In this document: positions 7,578 through 16,347 of the stretch, one piece after another | Layout: every line of letters begins with the position of its first letter | Position numbering within the stretch: position 1 is the first letter of the stretch | NCBI RefSeq assembly: GCF_945873775.1 | Contig: NZ_CAMCEC010000013.1 | Coordinates: 1 to 61,837, forward strand | Reading direction: 5' to 3' | Length of the DNA: 61,837 nt | From: an uncultured Treponema sp. | GTDB taxonomy: Bacteria; Spirochaetota; Spirochaetia; Treponematales; Treponemataceae | The notes under the pieces: model-generated | What the model was told of the DNA's origin: nothing | Databases searched by the model: none | Seen by the model: the letters and a program-made list of their open reading frames with translations, nothing else | Position numbers and translations under genes: made by a program

Positions 7578-8699
7578 ATGTCAAGAGTATACAACTTTAG
7601 CGCAGGTCCATCTTGCTTGCCGGAAGAAGTTTTAAAAGAATGCGCGGCAGAAATGCTAGACTACAACGGAAGCGGCCAGTCAGTAATGGAAATGAGCCAC
7701 CGCTCAAGCACATATCAGGCGATAATTGACCACGCGGAATCTCAAGTCCGCAAGCTTATGAAAGTTCCAGAAAACTACAAAATTCTTTTTTTGCAGGGAG
7801 GCGGCTCAACTCAGTTTGCAATGGTCGCAGAAAACCTTGGAATCCACACAGGCAAAGCGGCTTACATTCAGACTGGAGTTTGGGCAAAAAAAGCGGCGGC
7901 AGAAGCAAAGCATCTTGGAATAAAAGTTGACATAATCGCTTCAAGTGAAGACAAAAATTATTCTTACATTCCGCGTGTTGAAAAAATTGAAGGCGACTAC
8001 GACTACGCTTACATTTGCTTCAACAACACAATAATGGGAACTCACTACGAGTACATTCCCGACACTGGAAAAATTCCGCTTGTAGCAGATATTTCATCTT
8101 GCGTTTTGAGCGAGGAGCTTGACGTTTCAAAATTCGGACTTCTTTTTGCAGGCGCGCAGAAAAACCTTGCTCCGGCTGGAGTTACGCTTGTTATAATCCG
8201 CGAAGACTTGATTACAGAAACTCCACGCGAAGGAACACCGACAATGCTTTGCTACAAAACGCACGCAGACAACGGAAGCATGTACAATACTCCGCCTTGC
8301 TACACAATTTATGTTCTTGGAAAAGTTCTTGACTGGATTGAAAAGAACGGAGGAGATGCAGGAATCAACAAGCTGAATGTAGAAAAAGCAAACTATCTTT
8401 ACGACTATCTTGACTCAAGCGATTTCTATCATGCCACAGCAGAAAAAGGAAGCCGCTCATTAATGAATGTTCCGTTCCTTACAAAATATTCAACAGGCTC
8501 AAAAGATGAAGCAGACATTGCAAAAGAAAAAGAAATCAATGCAAAATTTGTAAAAGAAGCGGAAGCCGCAGGACTTGTAAACCTTAAAGGCCACAGGCTT
8601 GTAGGCGGAATGAGAGCTTCAATTTACAATGCAATGCCGCTAGCCGGAGTTAAAGCTCTTGTTGAATTCATGAAAAAATTCGCAGAAGAAAACAAATAA
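7578..8699 (+). CDS. serC: Phosphoserine aminotransferase
   Basis: 373 residues, full length for SerC. It converts 3-phosphohydroxypyruvate and glutamate to phosphoserine and 2-oxoglutarate, with PLP. Family marks are YNFSAGPSCLP at the N terminus, the glycine-rich QGGGSTQFAM (near residue 75), VADISSCVLS and the PLP lysine in FAGAQKNLAPAG (near residue 196); the end has GGMRASIYNAMPL. AAGGGG lies upstream of the ATG. It forms a two-gene operon with serA (15 bases apart), giving two steps of serine synthesis; the phosphatase SerB is not in the window. Two CRP-type dyads upstream suggest control by a CRP/FNR-like protein. Confidence 0.95.
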   Translation: MSRVYNFSAGPSCLPEEVLKECAAEMLDYNGSGQSVMEMSHRSSTYQAIIDHAESQVRKLMKVPENYKILFLQGGGSTQFAMVAENLGIHTGKAAYIQTGVWAKKAAAEAKHLGIKVDIIASSEDKNYSYIPRVEKIEGDYDYAYICFNNTIMGTHYEYIPDTGKIPLVADISSCVLSEELDVSKFGLLFAGAQKNLAPAGVTLVIIREDLITETPREGTPTMLCYKTHADNGSMYNTPPCYTIYVLGKVLDWIEKNGGDAGINKLNVEKANYLYDYLDSSDFYHATAEKGSRSLMNVPFLTKYSTGSKDEADIAKEKEINAKFVKEAEAAGLVNLKGHRLVGGMRASIYNAMPLAGVKALVEFMKKFAEENK

Positions 8700-8714
8700 A
8701 AAATGGAGAAAAAA

Positions 8715-9893
8715 ATGTTTAAGATTCAGACACTAGACAGAATCAGCGCAGTTGGACTTGATAATTTTCCGCGCGACGAATATGAAATTGCAAGCGAAAT
8801 TGTAAAGCCAGACGCAATTCTTGTTCGCAGCCACGATATGCTTTCAATGGAAATCGATCCGAACATAAAAGCTGTTGCCCGCGCTGGAGCAGGCGTAAAC
8901 AATATTCCTGTAAAAGACCTTGCGCAAAAAGGCGTTGTAGTTTTTAACACACCGGGAGCAAACGCAAACGCTGTAAAAGAGCTTGTAATTCTCGGACTTC
9001 TTATGGCAAGCCGTCCAGTAATCGCTGCAAACCAGTGGGTAAATTCCCTTGCCGGAAAAGGAGCTGAAATCGCAACTCTCGCTGAAAAAGGAAAAAAGAA
9101 CTACATCGGCCAGGAAGTAAAAGGAAAAACTTTAGGCGTAATCGGACTTGGAGCAATCGGAGCGCAGGTTGCAAACACAGCCGTAGAACTTGGAATGAAT
9201 GTAATTGGCTATGATCCGTTCCTTTCTGTAGACGCTGCCTGGAGTTTGAACCATCAGGTTAAGCACGCTGAAACATTGGACACACTTCTTGCAAAAGCTG
9301 ACTACCTTACTTTCCATGTTCCAGAAACTCCAGACACAAAAGGCTTTGTCAATGCAAATACAATCAAGAACATGAAAAACGGCGTAAAGCTTATAAACAT
9401 TGCGCGCGGCGGACTTGTAAACAATGAAGATGTTCTTGCCGCAATCAGAGCCGGAAAAATTTCATGCATGGTTACAGACTTTGCAGCAGAGGAGCTTATT
9501 GCCTGCGACAAAGTAATCTGCCTTCCGCACTTGGGAGCTTCAACTCCAGAAGCAGAAGACAACTGCGCAGTAATGGCTGTAAAAGAACTGCGTGATTTCC
9601 TTGAGCGCGGAATCATCAAGAACAGCGTAAACTTTCCAAAGACAACAACAGACAACCCGATTCCTTGCGGCGGAACAAGACTTTGCATAAGCCACAAAAA
9701 CGAACCGGGACTTGTTGCGCAGTTCACGACAATTCTTGGAGAAGCAAATCTCAATATTGAAGGAATGGTCAATCAGAACCGCGGCGAAGTTGCTTACAAC
9801 ATTATTGACGTAGCAGGAAAAGTCAACGAGCAGACATTGGAAAATCTTGCAGCAATAAAAGACGTTACAAAAGTAAGACCTATTTACAACTAA
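8715..9893 (+). CDS. serA: D-3-phosphoglycerate dehydrogenase
   Basis: 392 residues. It oxidises 3-phosphoglycerate with NAD, the first step of serine synthesis. The Rossmann nucleotide motif GLGAIGAQVA is near residue 143, NIARGGLVNNEDVL near 228 carries the catalytic Arg region, and CLPHLGASTPEAE near 271 the catalytic His. A short C-terminal ACT-like domain (about 320-392) would allow feedback control by serine. The ATG at 8715 is preferred over the in-frame ATG at 8703 because GGAG (8708-8711) precedes it. It is downstream of serC in the same operon. Confidence 0.95.
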   Translation: MFKIQTLDRISAVGLDNFPRDEYEIASEIVKPDAILVRSHDMLSMEIDPNIKAVARAGAGVNNIPVKDLAQKGVVVFNTPGANANAVKELVILGLLMASRPVIAANQWVNSLAGKGAEIATLAEKGKKNYIGQEVKGKTLGVIGLGAIGAQVANTAVELGMNVIGYDPFLSVDAAWSLNHQVKHAETLDTLLAKADYLTFHVPETPDTKGFVNANTIKNMKNGVKLINIARGGLVNNEDVLAAIRAGKISCMVTDFAAEELIACDKVICLPHLGASTPEAEDNCAVMAVKELRDFLERGIIKNSVNFPKTTTDNPIPCGGTRLCISHKNEPGLVAQFTTILGEANLNIEGMVNQNRGEVAYNIIDVAGKVNEQTLENLAAIKDVTKVRPIYN

Positions 9894-9913
9894 AAATTTT
9901 CTATTAAGAAACT

Positions 9914-9956
9914 TCCCTGCGGAATAAATTTTATTTTACATTCGCAGGGATTTTTT
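9914..9956 (+). terminator. Rho-independent terminator of serC-serA
   Basis: Eight-base stem TCCCTGCG / CGCAGGGA at 9914-9921 and 9943-9950 followed by six T. The loop is long (21 bases) and AT-rich. Confidence 0.85.
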
Positions 9957-10031
9957 ATTTTAAATAAATCCGCCGCAAAAAAATTTTTACATTTCATGCT
10001 GAAAAATAGTTTGCAAAATTTTCCCAACATA

Positions 10032-10060
10032 TTGACAGATACAGTAGCGTGGTATAGTAT
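10032..10060 (+). promoter_or_regulatory. Promoter of the copper operon with possible CsoR site
   Basis: TTGACA (10032-10037), 17 bases, TAGTAT (10055-10060). An imperfect dyad (ATAC..TA.C against G.TA..GTAT, about 10039-10060) covers the spacer and -10 box and could be the CsoR operator. The promoter is strong by consensus; the operator is an inference from position. Confidence 0.65.
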
Positions 10061-10089
10061 AAGAAAAAATTCATCAGTGGAGAAAAATT

Positions 10090-10404
10090 ATGGAAATGGA
10101 AGAAGAAAAAAAATCTTGCTGCGCAAACAAGACAACAAAACGTCCTGAAGAGGAACTAAGAAAACTTGTAAACAGACTCAGCAGAATTGAAGGGCAAGTC
10201 AACGGCGTAAAAAAAATGCTCCAGAATGACGCATACTGCACGGACATTCTTATTCAAGTTTCAGCGTGCCAGGCTGCATTCAACTCGTTCACAAAAGAGC
10301 TTCTTGCAAGCCACATAAAAGGCTGCGTTGCGGAAGGAATCAAAAATGGCGACGAGGAAATTGTTGATGAGCTTGTCCACACACTTCAAAAGCTTATGAA
10401 ATAA
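10090..10404 (+). CDS. csoR: CsoR-type copper-sensing repressor
   Basis: 104 residues of the CsoR/RcnR (DUF156) all-helical repressors. RLSRIEGQVNGVKKML is the family signature, and the metal triad is present as Cys in AYCTDIL (near residue 50) and His and Cys in ASHIKGC (near 75 and 79), the Cu(I) ligand set of CsoR proper. An extra N-terminal SCC pair (residues 9-11) precedes the fold. GGAG at 10079-10082 supports the start. First gene of an operon with a copper chaperone-like membrane protein and a Cu(I) ATPase, which it presumably represses until Cu(I) binds. Confidence 0.92.
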   Translation: MEMEEEKKSCCANKTTKRPEEELRKLVNRLSRIEGQVNGVKKMLQNDAYCTDILIQVSACQAAFNSFTKELLASHIKGCVAEGIKNGDEEIVDELVHTLQKLMK

Positions 10405-10422
10405 ATTTTCATGGGAGGAAAC

Positions 10423-10788
10423 ATGATAAATATAATTTTGGTTTTATTTATAATCGTAGTTTTTGCATTTGCCTTAAGAAATTCAATAAAACATTTTAAA
10501 GGCGAAGGTTCTTGCTGCGGTGGAGGCGGCGGAACTTTAGTTGAAAAAAAACAGCTTGAAAATCCTGTTGTTGAAAAAAAAACAGTCTTCACAGAAGGAA
10601 TGAAATGTTCAGAGTGCGCAAAAAAACTATGGAACTCGCTGAATAAAATTGAAGAGCTTTCTGTAAAAAAAGTAAACTTTAAAAACGGAACTGCGGTTTT
10701 TGAAGCAAGCAGAAATATTTCAGAAGAAGAAATCAAATCTGCTGTTGAAAACGCCGGATATAAATTTATAAAAACTATTCCACAATAA
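10423..10788 (+). CDS. FeoB-associated-like Cys-rich membrane anchor fused to an HMA domain
   Basis: 121 residues. One N-terminal membrane helix (residues 1-18) is followed by a basic stretch and GEGSCCGGGGG, the layout of FeoB-associated Cys-rich membrane proteins (PF12669), and then by a heavy-metal-associated domain with the metal motif GMKCSEC (near residue 61) and a C-terminal ENAGYKF. Start ATG at 10423 has GGAGG 6 bases before it; the in-frame ATG at 10411 overlaps that site. The protein would tether a Cu(I)-binding domain at the cytoplasmic membrane face, next to CopA. The pairing of these two domains is unusual to my knowledge. Confidence 0.8.
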   Translation: MINIILVLFIIVVFAFALRNSIKHFKGEGSCCGGGGGTLVEKKQLENPVVEKKTVFTEGMKCSECAKKLWNSLNKIEELSVKKVNFKNGTAVFEASRNISEEEIKSAVENAGYKFIKTIPQ

Positions 10789-10836
10789 AAAGGAAATTTC
10801 ATTCTTGGCTTTTGTCTGTAAGCAATGGAGGTTCGA

Positions 10837-13356
10837 ATGGAAAAATTTCTTATTTCAGGAATGAGCTGCGCAGCTTGTTCGGCTAGAATTGAAAAAGCAG
10901 TAACTAAAGTAAAAGGCGTGGAATCTTGCGCTGTAAGCCTTCTTACAAATTCAATGTCAGTGGAAGGAACAGCTTCCGCAAAAAGCATAATTCAAGCTGT
11001 TGAAAAAGCAGGATACGGCGCAAAAATTTCAGGCAATGAAAAAACAAGCAATTCAGAAACTCAGGAGCTATTGCTAGAAAATTCAGAATTAAAAAATTTA
11101 AAAAGCCGCCTTGCAGTCTCGTTGATTTTTCTTTTGATTCTCATGTACTTCAGCATGGGCCACATGATGCTAAACTTTCCCCTTCCCTCTTGGTTCAACG
11201 GAAACCATGTTGCGATGGGACTTATTCAGCTTTTGCTTACAATCGTAATTTTATTCATCAATAGAAAATTTTTCATAAGCGGAACTAAAGGACTGCTTCA
11301 CGGAACTCCAAACATGGACACGCTTGTTGCGCTCGGAAGCGGAGTTTCATTTGCATACAGCCTCGTAGTTCTTTTTAACATGACCGATGCAGTTTTAAAG
11401 GGCGATGAGCAGCGTGTAATGAAATGCATGGACAACTTCTATTTTGAAGGCGCGGCAATGATTGTAACTTTAATCACAGTCGGAAAAATGCTTGAGTCCA
11501 TTTCAAAAGGAAAAACCACAAACGCTCTAAAAAACCTCATAAAGCTAAAGCCAGAAAACGCCACAGTCATACGTGAAGGAAAAGAAATTATAGTTCCAAT
11601 AAGCGAAGTAAAAAAAGACGAAATTTTCATTGTAAAGCCCGGAGAAAATATTCCAGTTGATGGAATTGTAATTGAAGGGGAATCTTCAGTAAACGAATCC
11701 GCATTAACAGGAGAAAGCATTCCAGTCGATAAATCTGCAAAAAGCGAAGTATATTCGGCAACAATAAATTTAAATGGATTTTTAAAATGCAAGGCATTGC
11801 GCGTCGGAGAAGAAACAGCTCTTTCACAAATAATAAAACTTGTAAGCGATGCTTCCGCAACAAAAGCTCCAATTGCAAAAACAGCAGACAAGGTTTCTGG
11901 AATTTTTGTGCCGTCCGTACTTTTAATTTCAGCAATAACATTTTTTGTCTGGCTGATTTCCGGCGCGGAATTCAACTTTGCACTGTCCAGAGCAATTGCA
12001 GTTCTTGTTATAGGCTGTCCGTGCGCATTGGGGCTTGCAACTCCAGTAGCCATAATGGTTGGAAACGGAGTTGGAGCGAAAAATGGAATTCTTTTTAAAA
12101 CTGCAACTTCTCTTGAAGAAACTGGAAAAATAGAAATTGTCGCGCTAGACAAAACCGGAACAATAACAAAAGGCGAGCCAGAAGTAACCGATATTGTTGT
12201 AGCAGATAATATTTCAGAAAAAGATTTTATAAAAATTGCGGCATCGCTTGAATCAAAAAGCTCGCATCCTCTTGCTAAAGCTATTATGAAATTTTACAGC
12301 AATTCCAGTTTTGCCAATGAAGAGCTTTTTGATACGCAGGATTTTGTTTCGCTTCCGGGAAATGGAATTTCATGCAAAATCAAAGAAGAAAAATTTCTTG
12401 CAGGCAACTCAGTTTTTATAGAAAAAAATGCAGACATTTCATCAATAAAAGAAAAAACAATTTTATTTTCTTCCGAAGGAAAAACTCCACTTATATTTGC
12501 AAAGGAAAATAAAATTCTTGGAATGATTTGTGTCGCAGATAAAATAAAAGACGACAGCGCGCAGGCGGTTTCACAGTTAAAGGCAATGTCAGTAACTCCG
12601 GTTATGATTACAGGCGACAACGAAAGAACAGCGCAGGCAATCGCAAAAAATGCCGGCATAGAAAAAATTATCGCGGGTGTTCTTCCAGATGGAAAAGCAA
12701 AGGCAATCGCAACTTTAAAATCGAAAGGAAAAACAGCAATGGCTGGAGACGGAATCAATGACGCGCCGGCACTTGCAAGCGCAGACATTGGCATTGCACT
12801 TGGAGCAGGCAGCGACATTGCAATAGATTCCGCGCAAGTTGTTCTTATGAAAAATTCACTGCTAGATGTTCCGGCGGCAATCCGGCTTAGCAAAGCGACA
12901 TTAAAAAACATTCATGAAAATTTGTTCTGGGCATTTTTCTACAACATTGCAGGAATTCCACTTGCGGCAGGAGTTTACTACAAAGCATTTGGACTTCTTT
13001 TAAATCCAATGTTCGCGGCTGCGGCAATGAGCCTTTCAAGTTTTTGCGTTGTAACAAATGCGCTTAGACTGAATTTTTTTAAGCCGTATAAATTTTCCAA
13101 AGCAGAAAATAAATTTCAATCTTTAAAAAGGCAAAAGGAGGTTACTATGCCAACAGTTGAAAAAACTATCAAAGTTGAAGGAATGATGTGCGGACATTGC
13201 GAGGCGCACGTAAAAGAAGCACTTGAAAAAATCAAGGGAATTGAAGAAGCCGCAGCAGATCACGAAACAGGAAAAGTTGTCTTAAAACTTTCAAAAGAAG
13301 TCGATGACAAAAAAATTGCAGATGCAGTAAAAAAAGCTGGTTACACAGTAATCTAA
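10837..13356 (+). CDS. copA: Copper-exporting P1B-type ATPase with C-terminal CopZ-like domain
   Basis: 839 residues. It exports Cu(I) using ATP. Domains in order: N-terminal HMA with GMSCAAC (residues 8-14), four membrane helices, actuator loop with TGES near 291, the membrane metal site CPC near 393, phosphorylation site DKTGT near 437, hinge GDGINDAP near 637, two last helices, then a second HMA domain (about 771-839) with GMMCGHC. A C-terminal HMA is not usual in CopA. ATG 10837 is preferred over 10825 because GGAGG (10827-10831) lies between them. Third gene of the csoR operon, ended by a terminator at 13364. Confidence 0.95.
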   Translation: MEKFLISGMSCAACSARIEKAVTKVKGVESCAVSLLTNSMSVEGTASAKSIIQAVEKAGYGAKISGNEKTSNSETQELLLENSELKNLKSRLAVSLIFLLILMYFSMGHMMLNFPLPSWFNGNHVAMGLIQLLLTIVILFINRKFFISGTKGLLHGTPNMDTLVALGSGVSFAYSLVVLFNMTDAVLKGDEQRVMKCMDNFYFEGAAMIVTLITVGKMLESISKGKTTNALKNLIKLKPENATVIREGKEIIVPISEVKKDEIFIVKPGENIPVDGIVIEGESSVNESALTGESIPVDKSAKSEVYSATINLNGFLKCKALRVGEETALSQIIKLVSDASATKAPIAKTADKVSGIFVPSVLLISAITFFVWLISGAEFNFALSRAIAVLVIGCPCALGLATPVAIMVGNGVGAKNGILFKTATSLEETGKIEIVALDKTGTITKGEPEVTDIVVADNISEKDFIKIAASLESKSSHPLAKAIMKFYSNSSFANEELFDTQDFVSLPGNGISCKIKEEKFLAGNSVFIEKNADISSIKEKTILFSSEGKTPLIFAKENKILGMICVADKIKDDSAQAVSQLKAMSVTPVMITGDNERTAQAIAKNAGIEKIIAGVLPDGKAKAIATLKSKGKTAMAGDGINDAPALASADIGIALGAGSDIAIDSAQVVLMKNSLLDVPAAIRLSKATLKNIHENLFWAFFYNIAGIPLAAGVYYKAFGLLLNPMFAAAAMSLSSFCVVTNALRLNFFKPYKFSKAENKFQSLKRQKEVTMPTVEKTIKVEGMMCGHCEAHVKEALEKIKGIEEAAADHETGKVVLKLSKEVDDKKIADAVKKAGYTVI
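13147..13356 (+). CDS. copZ: Internal in-frame CopZ-like copper chaperone reading
   Basis: The last 69 codons of copA begin with an ATG at 13147 preceded by AAGGAGG (13135-13141) at five bases, the best ribosome binding site in the operon. The product would be a complete free HMA protein with GMMCGHC, the size of CopZ. This suggests that both a CopA-HMA fusion and a free chaperone are made from one frame. Alternatively the join came from loss of a stop between copA and copZ in this strain. Confidence 0.6.
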   Translation: MPTVEKTIKVEGMMCGHCEAHVKEALEKIKGIEEAAADHETGKVVLKLSKEVDDKKIADAVKKAGYTVI

Positions 13357-13363
13357 AAAAAAC

Positions 13364-13396
13364 GCCGTGGTAAAAATGCAGCCACGGCATCTTTCT
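13364..13396 (+). terminator. Terminator of the copper operon
   Basis: Stem GCCGTGG / CCACGGC (13364-13370, 13382-13388), then a T-rich tract. The upstream A-run makes a weak reverse terminator too. Confidence 0.75.
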
Positions 13397-13470
13397 TCCA
13401 TAATAAAAATTTATTCCGTGCAAAACAAAACACTCTTGAAAATCTAACAAAAATTCAGTGAAATAAACTT

Positions 13471-16347
13471 ATGAAACAAAACAAAAAATTTATTAAGATT
13501 ATTTCATTATTTGTATTTTTTTTTACACTGAATTTTATTCACGCTGAAAAAACTCCCGTTGAAAATTTATATGAATACAAAATGGAAAACGGGCTTACAG
13601 TTTTTGCCGCGGAAAACCACACCGTTCCTTTGGTCTATATTGAAATTGCAATCCGAGCTGGAGCTATAACGCAAACTCCAAAGACCGCAGGCCTTTTTCA
13701 TTTGTATGAACACATGATGTTCAAGGGAAACAAACTTTACAAAGATGCGGCTTCTGTGAACAGAGCCCTTTCGAATCTTGGAGTTGCAAGCTGGAACGGA
13801 ACAACAGGAATAAACCATGTAAATTATTTTTTCACAGTGCCGTCAAACAAACTTGAAGAAGGACTTGCATTTTGGAATGCGGCGGTTCGCTCTCCTCTTC
13901 TTGATGAACAGGAACTTGAAAATGAAAAAAAAGTTGTGCTTTCAGAAATTGAAGGCGGAAAATCAGATCCATCAAAAATTTTTTATAGCTATTTAAATAA
14001 AAAACTTTTCCCAGACGCGCCTTACAAACTTGATTCTGGCGGTTCATTTGACGCTGTAAGAAATGCAACTTCAGCTCAGCTAAAAGAAATAAAAGGAAAA
14101 TATTACATTCCCAAAAATGCCGCTCTTTTTATTGGCGGAGACATTCAGCCTGAAGAAACTTTCAAGCTTGCAGAAAAAATATTCGGAACTTGGAGCAACA
14201 ACAATTCAAACATTGAGCCTTCCACTCAGCAGAAAAAAGAGCCGTTTGAAAACACACAATTTTGCGTAATGCCTTTTGACAAAATCACAAAAGAACTTGT
14301 GCAGGTTATGATTCAGTTCAGAGGTCCGGACGCAGACTTTGATTTGCAAGATACTTATGCCGCGGACTATCTTATGTATCTTTTGTCAGAGCCAAACGGA
14401 GAATACATTCAGTCGCTTTACAAAAATTCAGAATTTAAAATTCCAGACTTCAACAATTCCTGGGCGCAATATGCAACAGTAAGAGCGAACGGACTTTTTG
14501 AGTTCGGAACAATTGTAACAGAGCCGAAAAATTTGCTGCCAGAACGAGCAGAAAAAATTCTTTCAGAAATTCAAAATTCAATTATTCCAAAAATCGCAAA
14601 TGAAAAAAAATTCTTTACAGAATCATACAAATCAAAAATTATAGAACAATTAAAAGATAGTCAGACACAAGCAACAGAAACTCCGTCAGAACTTTTGACA
14701 AGCATCCGAAGCTGGTGGACAAATACAAATGCAGAATATTTTTTCAGCTATTACGACAACCTTTCAAAAGTTACGCAGGACGATGTAAAAAGAATCGTAG
14801 AAAAATATATATCAAACAAAAAGCCGCTCGTAAGTGTTCTTTTAAATCCTGAAATTTACAAAAGCACAAAAGAAGATTTTGAAAATGCAGGATTCTACGA
14901 AATCCGCTCAGATGAAAAAAGATGGTGGCAGGAAAAACAATTCGAATTAAAAGAGCCAGTTCAAAATTCAAATTACAAATTTGCAGAAGAAAAAAATATT
15001 TACATTCCGCAAGAAAATCAAGAAACAAAAACTGAAAATAAAATTTCAAAGCGAAATATTGAAATTAAAAAACTGAAAAACGGAATTCCTGTTTACATAA
15101 ATAACACAAGCGACAAAATTATTTCCATTGCAATTCTTTGTCCGGGCGGAGTTGAAAAACTTACACCAGAAACATCCGGCATGGAAACAACATTGTTTTC
15201 TTTCATGGCAGATTCTTCAAAAAAGTTTTCATACAAAAAACGAACAGAAATTTCATACAACACAAATTCCAGCATAGGATATTTTTCAAAACTTTCTGGA
15301 AGCGCGCTTTACTTAAATGCAATGGACAAGCATTTTGAAAAAACACTTCCAGTTTTTCTGGACGGATTTTTAAATCCTACATTTAAACAGGATGAATATG
15401 AAAACACAATGAACAGCCTGCGCCAAAGAATCCAAGGAATTTTCAACGACCCGGAATCTTTTTTGGCTTACACAATTTCAAATGAACTTTACAAAGGTCA
15501 TCCTTACGAAGCAAAAACATTTGCAACTCCAGATTCAATAAAAAACATTACAATAGAAAATCTAAAAAATTACCACAAGGAACTTTTGGCAAACGGAAAT
15601 TTTTCTGTTGTTGTTTCAGGAAAAATAAATTCAGACTTTTTAATTAAAAAACTAAACAGCACAATTGGAAAATTAAAATTTTCAAATGAAGAAACAACAA
15701 GAAAAAACGTACAGCCAATCAGCATACAAAAAAATGCGCCAGTTACGCTTCGCCACTCGTCAGCAGAAGGAACGGCGTACATTACAAAAGTTTTCGCTTC
15801 CCCGGCAAATACTGAACCAGATTTTATTCCATGTGTGCTTGCAGGAAATATTTACACAGACATTCTTTTTAACGTTGTAAGAGAGCACTACGGAATTTGC
15901 TATTCGCCGCAGAGTTATGTCATAGGCTCAAAAGCTCCTTATGGAATTGAACATTTATTTAAAGTTTCTGATTTTAGCAATTTTGAAAAAACAATGAAAG
16001 AAGCAAGAAACTACATGGCAAATGATAAAATCGTAGAAAAAACAAATGCAGATGGAAGCTATGAATTTTCAACAGTTGAACAAAATTTGGAAGGCTATAA
16101 AAATTCATATATAAACCAGACTTATCAAAGCCAGCAAACCAGCGCAGGATTAGTTTCAATACTGGGCTACAATTTGATTCAGTTCAACGACATCGACTAT
16201 GACTTAAAGCAGCTAGAGCAAATCAAGCAAACTACAGCTCAAGAAATTCTCCGTGTCTTCAAAAAATACTGGGTTGAAAATCCTTCCGCTTGGTTCGCAA
16301 TAACTGGCGAAAATACAACTTTAAATTTTGGCGAGCAGGAGCAATAA
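13471..16347 (+). CDS. Periplasmic M16-family metallopeptidase
   Basis: 958 residues with a Sec signal peptide (1-25, ending FIHA). Two M16 (insulinase/pitrilysin) halves: the first has the inverted zinc motif HLYEH (near residue 76) with the downstream glutamate in ENEKKVVLSEIEGG (near 152); the second half, from about 520, keeps the fold without the motif. This is the one-chain clamshell layout. It should cleave peptides in the periplasm. The gene stands alone and its 3' end overlaps the 3' end of recQ on the other strand by 89 bases. Confidence 0.9.
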   Translation: MKQNKKFIKIISLFVFFFTLNFIHAEKTPVENLYEYKMENGLTVFAAENHTVPLVYIEIAIRAGAITQTPKTAGLFHLYEHMMFKGNKLYKDAASVNRALSNLGVASWNGTTGINHVNYFFTVPSNKLEEGLAFWNAAVRSPLLDEQELENEKKVVLSEIEGGKSDPSKIFYSYLNKKLFPDAPYKLDSGGSFDAVRNATSAQLKEIKGKYYIPKNAALFIGGDIQPEETFKLAEKIFGTWSNNNSNIEPSTQQKKEPFENTQFCVMPFDKITKELVQVMIQFRGPDADFDLQDTYAADYLMYLLSEPNGEYIQSLYKNSEFKIPDFNNSWAQYATVRANGLFEFGTIVTEPKNLLPERAEKILSEIQNSIIPKIANEKKFFTESYKSKIIEQLKDSQTQATETPSELLTSIRSWWTNTNAEYFFSYYDNLSKVTQDDVKRIVEKYISNKKPLVSVLLNPEIYKSTKEDFENAGFYEIRSDEKRWWQEKQFELKEPVQNSNYKFAEEKNIYIPQENQETKTENKISKRNIEIKKLKNGIPVYINNTSDKIISIAILCPGGVEKLTPETSGMETTLFSFMADSSKKFSYKKRTEISYNTNSSIGYFSKLSGSALYLNAMDKHFEKTLPVFLDGFLNPTFKQDEYENTMNSLRQRIQGIFNDPESFLAYTISNELYKGHPYEAKTFATPDSIKNITIENLKNYHKELLANGNFSVVVSGKINSDFLIKKLNSTIGKLKFSNEETTRKNVQPISIQKNAPVTLRHSSAEGTAYITKVFASPANTEPDFIPCVLAGNIYTDILFNVVREHYGICYSPQSYVIGSKAPYGIEHLFKVSDFSNFEKTMKEARNYMANDKIVEKTNADGSYEFSTVEQNLEGYKNSYINQTYQSQQTSAGLVSILGYNLIQFNDIDYDLKQLEQIKQTTAQEILRVFKKYWVENPSAWFAITGENTTLNFGEQEQ

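Noticed and set aside
11439-12152. 237-codon frame antisense to copA
   Set aside because: Shadow of conserved ATPase motifs; composition mirrors the sense gene.
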